NCBI GenBank assembly: GCA_950022295.1
Contig: OX465600.1
Location: 4,712,001 to 4,776,000 of the forward strand
Direction: 5' to 3'
DNA length: 64,000 bases
Origin: Bromus sterilis
Taxonomy: Eukaryota; Streptophyta; Magnoliopsida; Poales; Poaceae
Positions 54,141-64,000 of this stretch are shown one piece after another (the stretch's first letter is position 1; each line of letters starts with the position of its first letter). A program made the position numbers and the translations under genes. Under the pieces are notes generated by a model. That model made no database searches and had not been told where the DNA came from. It saw only the letters and a list, made by a program, of their open reading frames with translations.

Positions 54141-54688
54141 GACGACTGCAACCGTACTTCGACGATCTCGACGTATTTCGTTGACCACGTAGTACTGTTT
54201 TGTTTTTCGTAATTGGTTGCTCCGGCGAAATTCCGGTAGAAATGTGTCCCCCAAACTCGTATGTGTAAATATGTCGTTCGGTATGACGTATCTGTTCTAC
54301 CATGCCGGGATTGATACCGCAAATTCGTTTTACGTACGGTGACCTGCCCGGATTGATATCGCATATTGGTTTTACGTACGACAACCCGCATTCAGAATTA
54401 TAGTGTATCTGCTAGAGTTACTCTTATGTGTAATATTAATGACTAATGGTTAATCGTAAATCAAAGGAACCAGATGCGAAAATAACAATTTTGAGGGCTT
54501 AAGTGGGAAGAAGGTAATTTAGGACAGAAAAAAAAACTCGAAGAGACCACACAACAAATGAATTTCATGCCGACTCGCATCCTTGCAGAATTGCTGCACA
54601 TGCATGAGAGCCATCGTGCCTTCCGTGCATGGACCTTTCTAGTAGAGAGTTTACACTAGTAGACAGACCCCTCTTTGGTCCAGCCATC

Positions 54689-54888
54689 GGTCCCGGTTCA
54701 TTTCAGAACCGGGACCAATGCCTTCACCGTCCAGGCAACGGTCCCGGTTCATCTGGAAAGAGCAATGTTTCCGGTTCATGTGGGACAACAGTCCCGGTTG
54801 TTTCCACCAACCGGGACCAATGCTCTGGCGACCAATACGTGGCGCACTGCGAGGCATTGGTCCCGGTTTGTGGCAACAAGCGGGACCT
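54689..54888. repeat. left subterminal palindromes of the CACTA element
   Basis: GGTCCCGGTT sites at 54689, 54740, 54790 (variant AGTCCCGGTT) and 54859; AACCGGGACC partners at 54707, 54809 and 54879 (variant AAGCGGGACC). Pairs form hairpins with 8-10 bp between arms. CACTA subterminal repeats are the known binding sites of TNPA-type proteins. Confidence 0.85.
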
Positions 54889-54898
54889 TTGCCCTGGC

Positions 54899-54906
54899 TA
54901 TATAAG
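54899..54906 (+). promoter_or_regulatory. TATA box of the CACTA transposase gene
   Basis: TATATAAG, 10 bp after the last left palindrome and about 250 bp before the first in-frame ATG. Confidence 0.7.
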
Positions 54907-55149
54907 CCCCCCCCAGCCAGCACTTTGCTCAAAAAATCCAGGATTTGTGTTTGGGTGGGGTGGGTGCTAGAATTTTTTCTTTGATTGCACACGAGGTGTT
55001 CGACGAAATGTCCAAGCCACACTTAGGTCCTCAGAACACCGTATCCTCGGCCGAGGTTAGCAACCTTATCTTCTTCATCTGTGACTGATACAAAAATACT
55101 GCACGTGTGCATATATAGTGGTCTTTTCACTATTCACGAAGTTATTTTA

Positions 55150-58100
55150 ATGGTTAATTATATGACGCAGATCGAAGCACGGATGCGATGGATGTACAGT
55201 GATCGACGCGGGTCCGAGTTTATTACAAACATGCATACATTTCTCAATGTGGCTAATGCAAACAAATTGGATAATTTTATGCCTTGTCCCTGTATTGACT
55301 GTCGGAACGTGGCGGAGTACTCTTCCTCGAGAATACTTCAAGGCCACCTGCTTCGGAGAGGTTTCATTCCCGGATATTATTGTTGGTCCAAGCACGGAGA
55401 AAGAGGGGTTAGGCAGGAAGACAATGAAGAAGAGGAGGATGATGATAGCTATCCTATGTCCCCTGAACAATTCGGTGACACTGCAATGGAAGACAATGAA
55501 GAAGATGGAGCTCCTCGAGGTGACAATGAAGAAGAACAACGAGAATCGGATGAGACCGCTGATGGTCTTGGTCGGGTCATCTCTGATGCAAAGCGAGACT
55601 GTGAAACAGGAAAAGAGAAGGAGAAGTTGGAGACCATGCTAGAGGATCACAAAAAACCCTTGTACCCAAATTGCGAAGATGGCAGCACAAAGCTCGGTAC
55701 CACACTGGAACTGTTGAAATGGAAGGCAGATTTTGGTTGTTCTGACACCGGATTTGAGAAGTTACTGCAAATAATAAAGTCGAAGCTTCCACCGGATAAC
55801 GAATTGCCCACGACAACACACGAAGCAAAGAAGGTTATCTGCCCTCTAGGATTAGATGTGCAGAAGATACATGCATGCATTAATGACTGCATCCTGTACC
55901 GCGGTGAAAAGTACGAGAGTATTGATAAATGCCCGGTATGCACTGCGAGTCGGTACAAGATCAGACAAGATGACCCTGGTGATGCTGAGGGAGATGACGA
56001 GCCCCCGAGGAAGAGGGTTCCTGCTAAGGTTATGTGGTATGCTCCTATAATACCACGGTTGAAACGTCTGTTCAGAAACAAGGAGCATGCCAGGTTGCTG
56101 CGATGGCACAAAGAAGACCGTAAGAAAGACGGGAAGTTGAGACACCCCGCTGATGGGTCGCAGTGGAGAAAAATCGAGAGAGGCCACTCAGACTTTACAG
56201 ATGAAGCAAGAAACTTATGGTTTGGTCTAAGTACAGATGGCATGAACCCTTTTGGAGAGCAGAGCTGCAGTCACAGCACCTGGCCTGTGACTCTATGTAT
56301 CTACAACTTTCCTCCTTGGTTGTGCATGAAGCAGAAGTTCATCATGATGCCAGTGCTCATCCAAGGACCGAGGCAACCTGGCAACGACATTGATGTGTAC
56401 CTAAGACCATTAGTCGATGAACTTTTGGAGCTGTGGGCCAAACCAGGTGTACACGTGTGGGATGAGGACAAACAGGAGGAATTTGACCTGCGAGCGTTGC
56501 TTTTCGTAACCATCAATGATTGGCCCGCTCTTAGTAACATTTCAGGACAGTCAAACAAGGGATACAATGCATGCACGCACTGTTTAGATAAGACTAAATG
56601 TATATATTTGGATAAATGTAAGAAGGTTGTGTACCTGGGGTGTCGTCAATTTCTGCCGCCCAATCATATCGTGAGAAAGAAAGGCAAGCATTTCAACGGT
56701 GAGGCAGATCACCGGAAAAAGCCTAAGCTCCCTAAAGGTGCTGATGTATTTGGTATGGTGAATGACCTAGAAGTAATCTTTGGAAAGGGTCCTGGCAGTC
56801 AATCTGTTCCGAAAGACACCGTTACCGGACACGCGGCCATGTGGAAGAAGAAATCTATATTTTGGGAGCTACCCTATTGGGTAGACCTAGAGGTCCGTTC
56901 TTCAATCGATGTGATGCACGTGACGAAGAATCTTTGCGTGAACCTGCTAGGGTTCCTGGGCGTGTATGGAAAGTCAAAAGATACACCAGAAGCACGGGAG
57001 GACCAGCAACGTATGAAAGACCCATACCACAGGCATACTGATAAAGGGCGTCTAAGCAGCTACGCTCTTACCAAAGCAGAGAAGGAAATCTTTTTTGAAT
57101 GCCTTAGAAGTATCAAGGTCCCGGCAGGCTTCTCGTCAAATATAAAGGGAATAATAAATATGGCAGAGAAAAAATTCCAGAACCTCAAGTCTCATGATTG
57201 CCACGTGATTATGACGCAGTTGCTTCCGGTTGCATTGCGGGGGCTTCTACCAGAAAATGTTCGAGTACCCATTGTGAAGCTATGTGCATTTCTCAATGCA
57301 ATATCTCAGAAGGTAATCGATCATGCAAGTCTGGAAAGGCTACAGAAGGATGTGGTCCAATGTCTCGTCAGTTTTGAGTTGGTGTTCCCCCCGTCCTTCT
57401 TCAATATTATGACGCATCTGCTGGTTCACCTGGTCGACGAGATTGCCATTCTAGGTCCTGTATTTCTACACAATATGTTCCCCTTCGAGAGGTTCATGGG
57501 AGTTTTAAAGAAATATGTTCGTAACCGTGCAAGGCCAGAAGGAAGCATCTCCAAGGGCTATGGAACAGAGGAGGTCATTGAGTTCTGTGTTGACTTTATT
57601 CCTGACCTTAAGCCGATTGGTGTTCCTGAATCGCGGTATGAGGGGAGACTGAGTGGAAAAGGAACGCTAGGAAAGAAAGCAAAGATATTTCAGGACGGGC
57701 ATTCTTTGACTCAAGCACACTACACAGTTCTACAAAGTTCTATCTTCGTCCAACCGTATATCGAGGAACACAAGAATGTTCTACGCTCCAAGTTCCCGGG
57801 GGAGGATGACCAATGGATTCAAGTCAAACACATGGAGTCCTTCGGCAGTTGGTTGCAATTACGTCTCATGCATGACACCACTATTGGAAATCAACTCTAC
57901 TTGCTGGCCGCGACACCGTCTGAGATTGTATTGACTTTCCAAGGGTACGAGATAAATGGGAATACATTTTACACGGTCGCCCAAGATAAGAAGAGCACCA
58001 ACCAAAACAGTGGTGTCCGATTTGATGCAACAAACGAGGATGGTACAAAGGACACATACTATGGTTACATAGATGAGATATGGGAACTTGACTATGGACC

Positions 58101-58326
58101 TACTTTTAAGGTCCCTTTGTTTCGGTGCAGTTGGGTCAACATGAATGTAGATGGGGTAAAGGTCGACCAGCTGTACGGAATGACAACAGTGGATCTCAAG
58201 AATCTTGGTCACACAAACGACCCATTCGTCCTAGCCAAAGATGTGGCTCAGGTTTTCTATGTGAAGGACATGTCTTCTAGACCGAAAAAAAAGGAAAAAC
58301 AAGGATACGAATACATCAGACAATGA
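55150..58326 (+). CDS. CACTA transposase, TNP2/TnpD type (C-terminus frameshifted)
   Basis: An open frame of 1058 residues from the ATG at 55150; the frame is open upstream to 55081 without an ATG. A TATGACGCAG acceptor-like site at 55160-55169 could instead join an upstream exon. Approximate domains: N-terminal transposase-associated domain 10-85 (WMYSDRRGSEFI, CPCIDCRN), acidic linker 90-180, TNP2 transposase core 230-520 (LSTDGMNPFG at about 360, LIQGPRQPGNDIDVYL, TINDWPALSNISG at about 455, then a CTHC cysteine pair), DUF4218-type region 685-815 (HLLVHLVDEI, PFERFMGVLKKYVRN), and DUF4216-type region about 935-1000 (YYGYIDEIWELDYG). It cuts the CACTA ends and moves the element in the nucleus. 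The last residues (YEYIRQ) are out of frame relative to the family; the expected tail continues in the +1 frame to 58507. Otherwise no stop or frameshift was seen. Confidence 0.93.
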   Translation: MVNYMTQIEARMRWMYSDRRGSEFITNMHTFLNVANANKLDNFMPCPCIDCRNVAEYSSSRILQGHLLRRGFIPGYYCWSKHGERGVRQEDNEEEEDDDSYPMSPEQFGDTAMEDNEEDGAPRGDNEEEQRESDETADGLGRVISDAKRDCETGKEKEKLETMLEDHKKPLYPNCEDGSTKLGTTLELLKWKADFGCSDTGFEKLLQIIKSKLPPDNELPTTTHEAKKVICPLGLDVQKIHACINDCILYRGEKYESIDKCPVCTASRYKIRQDDPGDAEGDDEPPRKRVPAKVMWYAPIIPRLKRLFRNKEHARLLRWHKEDRKKDGKLRHPADGSQWRKIERGHSDFTDEARNLWFGLSTDGMNPFGEQSCSHSTWPVTLCIYNFPPWLCMKQKFIMMPVLIQGPRQPGNDIDVYLRPLVDELLELWAKPGVHVWDEDKQEEFDLRALLFVTINDWPALSNISGQSNKGYNACTHCLDKTKCIYLDKCKKVVYLGCRQFLPPNHIVRKKGKHFNGEADHRKKPKLPKGADVFGMVNDLEVIFGKGPGSQSVPKDTVTGHAAMWKKKSIFWELPYWVDLEVRSSIDVMHVTKNLCVNLLGFLGVYGKSKDTPEAREDQQRMKDPYHRHTDKGRLSSYALTKAEKEIFFECLRSIKVPAGFSSNIKGIINMAEKKFQNLKSHDCHVIMTQLLPVALRGLLPENVRVPIVKLCAFLNAISQKVIDHASLERLQKDVVQCLVSFELVFPPSFFNIMTHLLVHLVDEIAILGPVFLHNMFPFERFMGVLKKYVRNRARPEGSISKGYGTEEVIEFCVDFIPDLKPIGVPESRYEGRLSGKGTLGKKAKIFQDGHSLTQAHYTVLQSSIFVQPYIEEHKNVLRSKFPGEDDQWIQVKHMESFGSWLQLRLMHDTTIGNQLYLLAATPSEIVLTFQGYEINGNTFYTVAQDKKSTNQNSGVRFDATNEDGTKDTYYGYIDEIWELDYGPTFKVPLFRCSWVNMNVDGVKVDQLYGMTTVDLKNLGHTNDPFVLAKDVAQVFYVKDMSSRPKKKEKQGYEYIRQ

Positions 58327-58507
58327 GCCCAGGCGTCACATAGTTCTTTCAGGAAAAAGAAACATCGTGGGAGTCGAGGACAAGACAGACATGTCCGAAG
58401 ATTACGATAAGTTTCATGAAATTCCTCCATTCAGAGTGAAAACTGACCCAACTATCCCATTAAGCAATGAAGATCCTCCGTGGTTACGGCCCAAGAAGCG
58501 ATCATAA
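58327..58507 (+). other. out-of-frame C-terminal tail of the CACTA transposase
   Basis: In the +1 frame the sequence encodes EPRRHIVLSGKRNIVGVED, then an acidic segment ending RPKKRS and TAA at 58505-58507. This resembles normal TNP2 tails (RRHIV-GKR-I-GV). A one-base change in A8 (58285-58292) or A5 (58295-58299) explains the loss of frame. Confidence 0.75.
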
Positions 58508-58673
58508 GCAATGTAGGAAAAAAGTGATGTGTAATAATGTATTGAACCATTGGTGATTTTTTTGTGATGTTTGCAATTAGCCAAGTTTAAAAGATGGTCT
58601 AGTATAATACAAAAATGGGTTGGTTCAAATTGACATCAAATATTTGAAATGAGTACTTGTGCACTTGGAAATG

Positions 58674-59757
58674 ATTTTTTTGATTTTTTTTGAATTGTTT
58701 AAGCACCGATTTCAAAATGCGGTCAAAACGGGGGAGGGGGGGCATGGCCGGTGATAGCTAGGTGTGGAATCTTGCAAAACTCTTTGTAGATCTCTGATGA
58801 AATGAGTACTTGTGCACTTGGAAATGATTTTTAAAAAAAATAAAGAGCAAACTATGAAGCACTTGTAGTTCAAATTTCACCCCGTTCCAACTGAATTGGC
58901 GGCAATTTGTCTTTTTCAGCAGAGGTGCATAAGAAACATTTCACATGGAAAATTTTGTGATTTGTTAATAAAAGATGGTCTAGTATAATACAAAAATGGG
59001 TTGATTCAAATTGACATCAAATATTTGGTAGATCCTTCACAAAAAGACCCTACTTTCGGCACTCGGAAAATGAAAAATGCATTTTTCGTGCAACGAAAAT
59101 GAAAACTTCCTTTGGCAAACTTTTTGGCCATTCAAATATACAAACATATGCAAAATATGAGATCACTTGGGGAAACTATCATTTGAAATTAGCTGTAACT
59201 TTGGCCATTTGGCTTGAAAGTCATGAACCTTCATACTCGATAGCCCATTTTGAGAAGACTTTTTTAATAGATTTGCATTATTCCAAGTTTGTTGGTTTGT
59301 ATGGTTACTAGGACATAAATTAGGATGCAACACGAAGGTTTTATATTTTTTTGATTTTTTTTGAATTGTTTAAGCACCGATTTCAAAATGCGGTCAAAAC
59401 GGGGGAGGGGGGGCATGGCCGGTGATAGCTAGGTGTGGAATCTTGCAAAACTCTTTGTAGATCTCTGATGAAATGAGTACTTGTGCACTTGGAAATGATT
59501 TTTAAAAAAAATAAAGAGCAAACTATGAAGCACTTGTAGTTCAAATTTCACCCCGTTCCAACTGAATTGGCGGCAATTTGTCTTTTTCAGCAGAGGTGCA
59601 TAAGAAACATTTCACATGGAAAATTTTGTGATTTGTTAATAAAAGATGGTCTAGTATAATACAAAAATGGGTTGGTTCAAATTGACATCAAATATTTGGT
59701 AGATCCTTCACAAAAAGACCCTACTTTCGGCACTCGAAAAATGAAAAATGCATTTTT
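58674..59757. repeat. 413-bp direct repeat, period 671 bp
   Basis: 58674-59086 and 59345-59757 are almost identical (only a few differences visible, such as TTGATTC/TTGGTTC). They share GCACCGATTTCAAAATGCGG, GGGGGAGGGGGGGCATGG and GTTCCAACTGAATTGGCGGC. The unique 258 bp between them holds a noncoding open stretch of 70 codons. A third short copy of GATGGTCTAGTATAATAC lies at about 58593. Confidence 0.92.
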
Positions 59758-59968
59758 AATTGAAAATTGTAAAATTGTATAGTAAAAAAATATTTTTAAA
59801 AACAAAAAATGGTTTTGGATTAGTTAATTGAATTGAAGCACTTTTGATGTTAAAAGTTTTTTCAAATTCCAAACAAAAAATTATTTTAAATTGAAACAAC
59901 TAACTAATTAAGAAAGAAAACAATTTTGAAAATGGCGGGAAGCCGAAACATTGCATAAAAGGGCCATT

Positions 59969-60158
59969 GGTCCCGGTTGGTAGTATCAACCGGGACCAAA
60001 GACACAAAGGTCCCGGTTGGTACTACCAACCGGGACCAATGACCCTGGTGCTACGTGGCAGCCCCTCGCCCCTCCCCGCCCAGGCCATTGGTCCCGGTTA
60101 GGAGCACCAACCGGGACCTTTGTGTCTTTGGTCCCGGTTGATGCTACCAACCGGGACC
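59969..60158. repeat. internal palindrome cluster before the TNPA-like gene
   Basis: Four perfect 29-bp hairpins, each GGTCCCGGTT, 9 bases, AACCGGGACC: 59969-59997, 60009-60037, 60090-60118 and 60130-60158. They match the left subterminal sites of the same element, though they lie more than 5 kb inside it. Confidence 0.92.
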
Positions 60159-60170
60159 AATGGCCCTCCC

Positions 60171-60176
60171 TATATA
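60171..60176 (+). promoter_or_regulatory. TATA box of the TNPA-like gene
   Basis: TATATA in CCCTATATACGCG, 12 bp after the last internal palindrome. A CT-rich leader with CTCC repeats follows. Confidence 0.65.
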
Positions 60177-60179
60177 CGC

Positions 60180-62089
60180 GCCCCTTTCTTCTTCCTCCCC
60201 TAACTCCTCCATATCTCCTTCCAAATCGCGCGGAATCCTACGGAGACGCCGGCAGGCTGCCCAAATTCCGGCAGGCTCCTCCCCGCACTCCTCCCCGAGC
60301 TCATCCCCGAGCTCCTCCCCGGAGCCGCCACCTCCAAGACCTCTTCTCCGCCATCCGTGCTCCTCCCCGGCCGCCCGACCTCCCCGAGCTCCTCCTCGGC
60401 CGCCTCGATCAAGCTCGCCTTCGAGTTCAGGTGAAAAGAGCTTCGCGACGTCGAGAGCGTCCCCCCAGTGCCTTCCTTCCCCTCTCCCGTGCCGTTTTCC
60501 CCTCTGCGGCGAGAGCTCCGGTGAGCTCCAGTGAGCTCCGGCGACCCGCGCCATTAGTGCCCTAATGGCCAGCCTAACCCCTCTGCTAATCCCCCCTTCT
60601 CTCACTGGCAACTGGGCCCAGAGCCCCTAATCAAATTGGTTAATTTAAATCAGCAGCTAATTAACCCCCAGTGAGGCTGACAAGTGGGCCCTGCCCCTGT
60701 TAAATTAATTAAACTAATTTAATTAGACTAATTGTCACTTACATGTGGGCCACCCCCTTAGATTAATTTAAATTAAATTAATTTTTTAATACTAGTCACT
60801 GACCAGTGGGACCCACTGGTCAGTTAATTAAAAATGATTATTAATTGATTTAATAATTAATAAAAAGAATTATTAAATAGAAAATTGATTTAATTATTTT
60901 AAATTGAATAAAACTTGTTTATTTAATATCTTTTAATCCGTAACTCGGATTAAAATAATATATATATGAAAATTGCTTAGAAAAATTCAACGAATACAAC
61001 TACGCTATCCGTTGGTCTACCGCACCCCTCTAACATACTGAACATTGAACCGCCCCCCTCCGGACCGTCTGTCTGATGAATTGTCCGGTACTGCTACAGT
61101 ACCCGGATCAATTTATTCCGAACACGAATGTTTCTCAGAACAGATCAACTAGCGCGGATACACCCCCCTTATGTGTGTCCGGTACCCACGACACCTCCGG
61201 CTTGATCCCCCCCTCCGGACACACTGTCCGGTAATCACCGGCGAGGTCGCCATTAGCGCCGAGCTTATTGCATCGTTTTACGTTAGATCACACCGATTGC
61301 ATTTCATTTGTCATGCCTTGTATTGTTTGCTATGATTGCCGGTAAAATCCATATGCATTTAATTTGAATTCAAATTTGAAGTGAATTTGCAAATGACTTT
61401 GCCTTCCACTTCTTTTAAATGGAATTGTACCCACATTGTCACCATGAACATCATCATTGCAACCTTATACATGTGATTATTTAAACTTATAAAACTAATA
61501 TCTTTGATCCTATGATTGCCAGGTTGTTCATAGAAGTGGAACCGGAACAGGAGGCCACCCCCTTCGTTGAAGACCCCGATACTGAACCTCGGCAGCAAGG
61601 CAAGCAACCCCCCTTTGATCATATTTTTCACTCTTGCTCCTTTGTTAATTTCCTTGTGCTGCTTGCTGCATTACACACAACCAAGTCTTGATTCAGTTTA
61701 GGTGGATAACTTTAGTGTATATAGGTGGATAACTTTAGTATAGGTGGATAACTTTAGTGTATATAGGTGGATAACTTTAGTGTATATAGGTGGATAACTT
61801 TAGTATAGGTGGATAACTTTAGTGTATATAGGTGGATAACTTTAGTATAGGTGGATAACTTTAGTGTATATAGGTGGATAACTTTAGTCTATTTTTTTGC
61901 ATATAGACAAGACCTAGTGGTTAGGAAAGATTGATTGATTTTGCCTTCATAAAATCCTTTGTCGCTGACACCTTAAGGTTTATGAGTCCATCATACTATG
62001 CCCACATTATTAAATGATTATTAAATGATTTAAATTGATTAAAACTTTGATTATTTGCATTATAATAGCCTGCAATTCTTAATTTGCAG
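60180..62089 (+). other. probable leader exons and introns of the TNPA-like gene
   Basis: 60180-60560 is a CT/GC-rich leader, with a possible donor after GAGTTCAG at 60430. 60620-61100 is AT-rich with TTAATTAA words. A short segment 61523-61599 between CCAG and a GCAAG-type donor reads as VEPEQEATPFVEDPDTEPRQ and could be an exon. The minisatellite 61699-61892 lies in an intron. Exon joining was not proven. Confidence 0.45.
61699..61892. repeat. minisatellite with 23- and 19-bp unit variants
   Basis: Nine units of TAGGTGGATAACTTTAGT followed by GTATA (long) or A (short), in the order long, short, long, long, short, long, short, long, then a final variant ending CTAT. Units are otherwise identical, so expansion is recent. 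Confidence 0.95.
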
Positions 62090-62094
62090 ATACT

Positions 62095-64000
62095 ATGGAT
62101 CCAATATTTCATAGAGATGAAAATGAGGAAAACTTGCTTCACGATATGATCAACGACAATGAAGGTCAAGATGTCACCCGGTTTTTGAACGATTCCGGTG
62201 AGGGAGACGAGTCTCTCCACCGAGAAGAAGCATCGGACGGGAGACAAGCCGGCTCCGCCTCCGGCGGAACCTTTAATCTCGAAAACACCGGCGAGGTTGA
62301 TATATATGTAAATTACTGTTAATTAAAATGCAGCTGTATATGTACATGCATATATTAACACTCTTTCTTCTTTTAGCCCTCCGGATCCGGATCCGGCCAT
62401 TCCTCCACAAGACCGAAACGAGGCCCAACCAAAAAGTTGCCTGACAATGTGAGGTATAGGATCGAAGAGGTCGGTCCAGACGGCGAACCGTTAGCTCCGG
62501 CCGATGTCAAGAAAAAATTTGTGAAGTCATGCGGAACTCTCGTGAGGGACAACATCCCGATCACCATTCGAGAATGGACGCAGCTAAAGGACCCTACAAT
62601 CTCATTTGTGTGCGACACCATGAAAGACAGGCTTTGGAACATGCTCATGCATAATTTCCTCCTGCGGATGCCAGAGGTGGATAATCCAGCTCAGGAGTCG
62701 GCAGCTAGACTGGAGCTAGAGGCTAGAGTCAAGAAGTTTGCTCTCAGCAAGATGGCCGATCAATTCAAGAATTGGAAGAAAGGCTTGTACCACAAATTTG
62801 TCAAGCTAAACAAGACTCCAGATTTCGAACACGGCTATGGTAAGATCAGAGAGCAGTGGGCTGACTTTGTGGTGTACAAGAAATCGGAGCATGCGAAGCA
62901 AAGGTCTGAAACAAATCAGGTTAATGCCGCTAAGAAGATCTACCACCATAAAATGGGGCCCGCTGGCTACTCCGGTTGCATGCCTAGGTGGGAGGCAACT
63001 GAGGCCAAGTATTTTGCTATCGGGATCACTCCAGAGCCTACAACATGGAATGAACGGACAAGAAACTGGTTTTACGGCCATGGGGGCACGTTCGACGAAG
63101 ATGGGAAGGCAGTATATAACCAGGCACACATAGATGATCCCCTGCTGCCCATCGAATATATTAGAGATGCAGTACGTGATATCGAAGAGGGACAGTTCAT
63201 TCCCGATAGAGAGGACGACGAGCTCACACGTGCCCTAAAAAATAAAGAACACCCAGGACGAGTACGAGGCACGCCAGGCTCCAAGTGTTGGAAACTTGCA
63301 TTCCCTTCGGAAAGCAGGAAATATCCAGATAAAAGCCATAAGAGGAGGAAGGAAAGGGAGGAAGCTGAGAAAGCAGAGGCTGAGGCAGAGAAAACGGCTA
63401 CCATACATCGGCTGCGTAAGGTAGAAGAAGGCTTAAAGCGGGCGGAGGAGCTGATCGGCAGACTTAGCCAGCAAAGTGGCGGCCAATCTCAACAGATGAT
63501 GTTAGAAACTGGATTCGATGCTGCCGGTGCCCCATCGAATCGGAAAAGCTCCCAAGCTTCCACGCAGCTCCAGCAGGATGATGATGATGCACCGACAATG
63601 GCTGCTGCTCCTAAACGCTACCCAGTGGATTATATCACGGAGAGCACACGTTGTGAGCTTAAGGTGCAAGTGATGAACTTAAAGTTGACGGTGGCGGTCG
63701 GCATGGCCCTATCAATCCCGGAGAAACCTACTTATCATTGCAACCCGACTCCAGAAGGGTACGCTGTCGTCATGGTGGATGATGTGATGGAGGAGTATGA
63801 GGAGCTGAAGCTGGACCACCCTGCAGGTGAAGATGGGGAGCTGGAAAAACTAGGAGAAGCAAGAAAGGGGAGTGTTCTATGGCGAAAGGAGCACATCGTG
63901 CTTCCAAATTATGTGCCGCCAAGGTCACCCACTCTTCAGAAGAGCAATCCACCTTCGCCGCCACGTGACCATTCTTCACCGCAACCATCGCCTTCACCGC
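62095..64000 (+). CDS. TNPA-like CACTA accessory protein (plant transposase Ptta/En-Spm type), partial
   Basis: Exon start: ATG 62095 (an AG acceptor at 62088-62089 precedes it). An intron begins at about 62310 (TATATAT/GTAAAT; an alternative donor GAG/GTTGAT at 62296 also keeps frame) and ends before 62377 (CTTTTAG acceptor). The second exon is open to the window end, so the C-terminus is missing. It encodes a Gly/Ser-rich start, then a Ptta/En-Spm-type domain: RGPTKKLPDNVRYRIEEVGP, ITIREWTQLKDP, KDRLWNMLMHNFLL, KWKKGLYHKF-like FKNWKKGLYHKFVKL, GPAGYSGCMPRWEATEAKY, and ERTRNWFYGHGG. A Lys/Glu coiled coil (about 63340-63470), a linker, then a globular segment (YPVDYITESTRCELKV to WRKEHIVLPNYVPP) and a Pro/Ser-rich end follow. 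TNPA-class proteins bind subterminal repeats and regulate the element. No frame damage seen. Confidence 0.88.

Larger units (their letters stand above)
54654..64000 (+). mobile_element. CACTA (En/Spm) transposon, right end outside window
   Basis: The left terminal repeat CACTAGTAGACAGACCCC starts at 54654 after TTA. Palindromic GGTCCCGGTT/AACCGGGACC subterminal sites follow, then a TATA box and a TNP2-type transposase gene (55150-58326). Next come a duplicated spacer, a second palindrome cluster with a TATA box, and a TNPA-like gene that runs past base 64000. Both protein classes are those required by plant CACTA elements, so this may be an autonomous or recently autonomous copy, apart from the transposase C-terminal frameshift. 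Confidence 0.93.

Noticed and set aside
1..64000. CRISPR arrays, bacterial operons or ribosome binding sites
   Set aside because: The repeats are minisatellites or transposon repeats without conserved-repeat/unique-spacer structure, and gene structure (introns, TATA boxes) is that of a plant nuclear genome.

Overview
The window looks like nuclear DNA of a Triticeae grass (wheat, Aegilops or barley type). The evidence is the mobile-element content: a Tat-lineage gypsy element, a BARE1/Angela/WIS-like solo LTR, a CACTA element with GGTCCCGGTT palindromes, and many Stowaway, Tourist and Mutator-type MITEs. It also holds plastid-derived DNA of grass type and GC-rich monocot genes. It is mostly nested transposons, with three plausible host genes and several gene remnants.

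Layout. 1-13423: one LTR retrotransposon of the Tat lineage on the minus strand. Its 5' LTR is 12413-13423 and its 3' LTR lies beyond the left edge. Gag, protease and RT/RNaseH/archaeal-type RNaseH/integrase share one frame broken by stop codons. Beyond pol, on the opposite strand, is a five-exon coiled-coil ORF (1-4886), split by a 1,696-bp solo LTR. 13424-19040: older repeat debris, hairpin minisatellites and a hAT-like element. 19334-19648: a RALF peptide gene. 21102-21767 and 28911-29652: two Mutator-type foldback MITEs with 9-bp target duplications. 24640-26190: a minisatellite, a LINE tail and two Stowaways. 26819-28487: an intact two-exon polyol/monosaccharide transporter gene.

29.9-50.4 kb: a segmental duplication whose two units (31165-34790 and 42908-50356) each carry two Ala-tRNA-like sequences and a broken RNase H fragment. 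A fifth tRNA-like copy and a chimeric plastid insertion (rps15 plus ycf4) lie just upstream. Between the units are a CACTA remnant, a 3.8-kb solo LTR and an F-box gene (40057-41262, minus). The units have since gained different insertions (Helitrons, hAT, Tourist, Stowaway), so each is an empty-site control for the other.

50.4-54.6 kb: a Harbinger-like element, Stowaways, microsatellites and a direct repeat. 54654-64000: a CACTA transposon running off the right edge. It has a nearly complete TNP2-type transposase (C-terminal frameshift) and a TNPA-like second gene. Both genes have clusters of identical-type palindromes ending 10-12 bp before a TATATA box.

The host genes do not form an operon or pathway. 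The RALF gene (secreted signal), the transporter (sugar/polyol uptake) and the F-box gene (protein turnover) appear to be independent genes within transposon-rich DNA. All assignments come from reading the sequence and from family knowledge; no database search was run.
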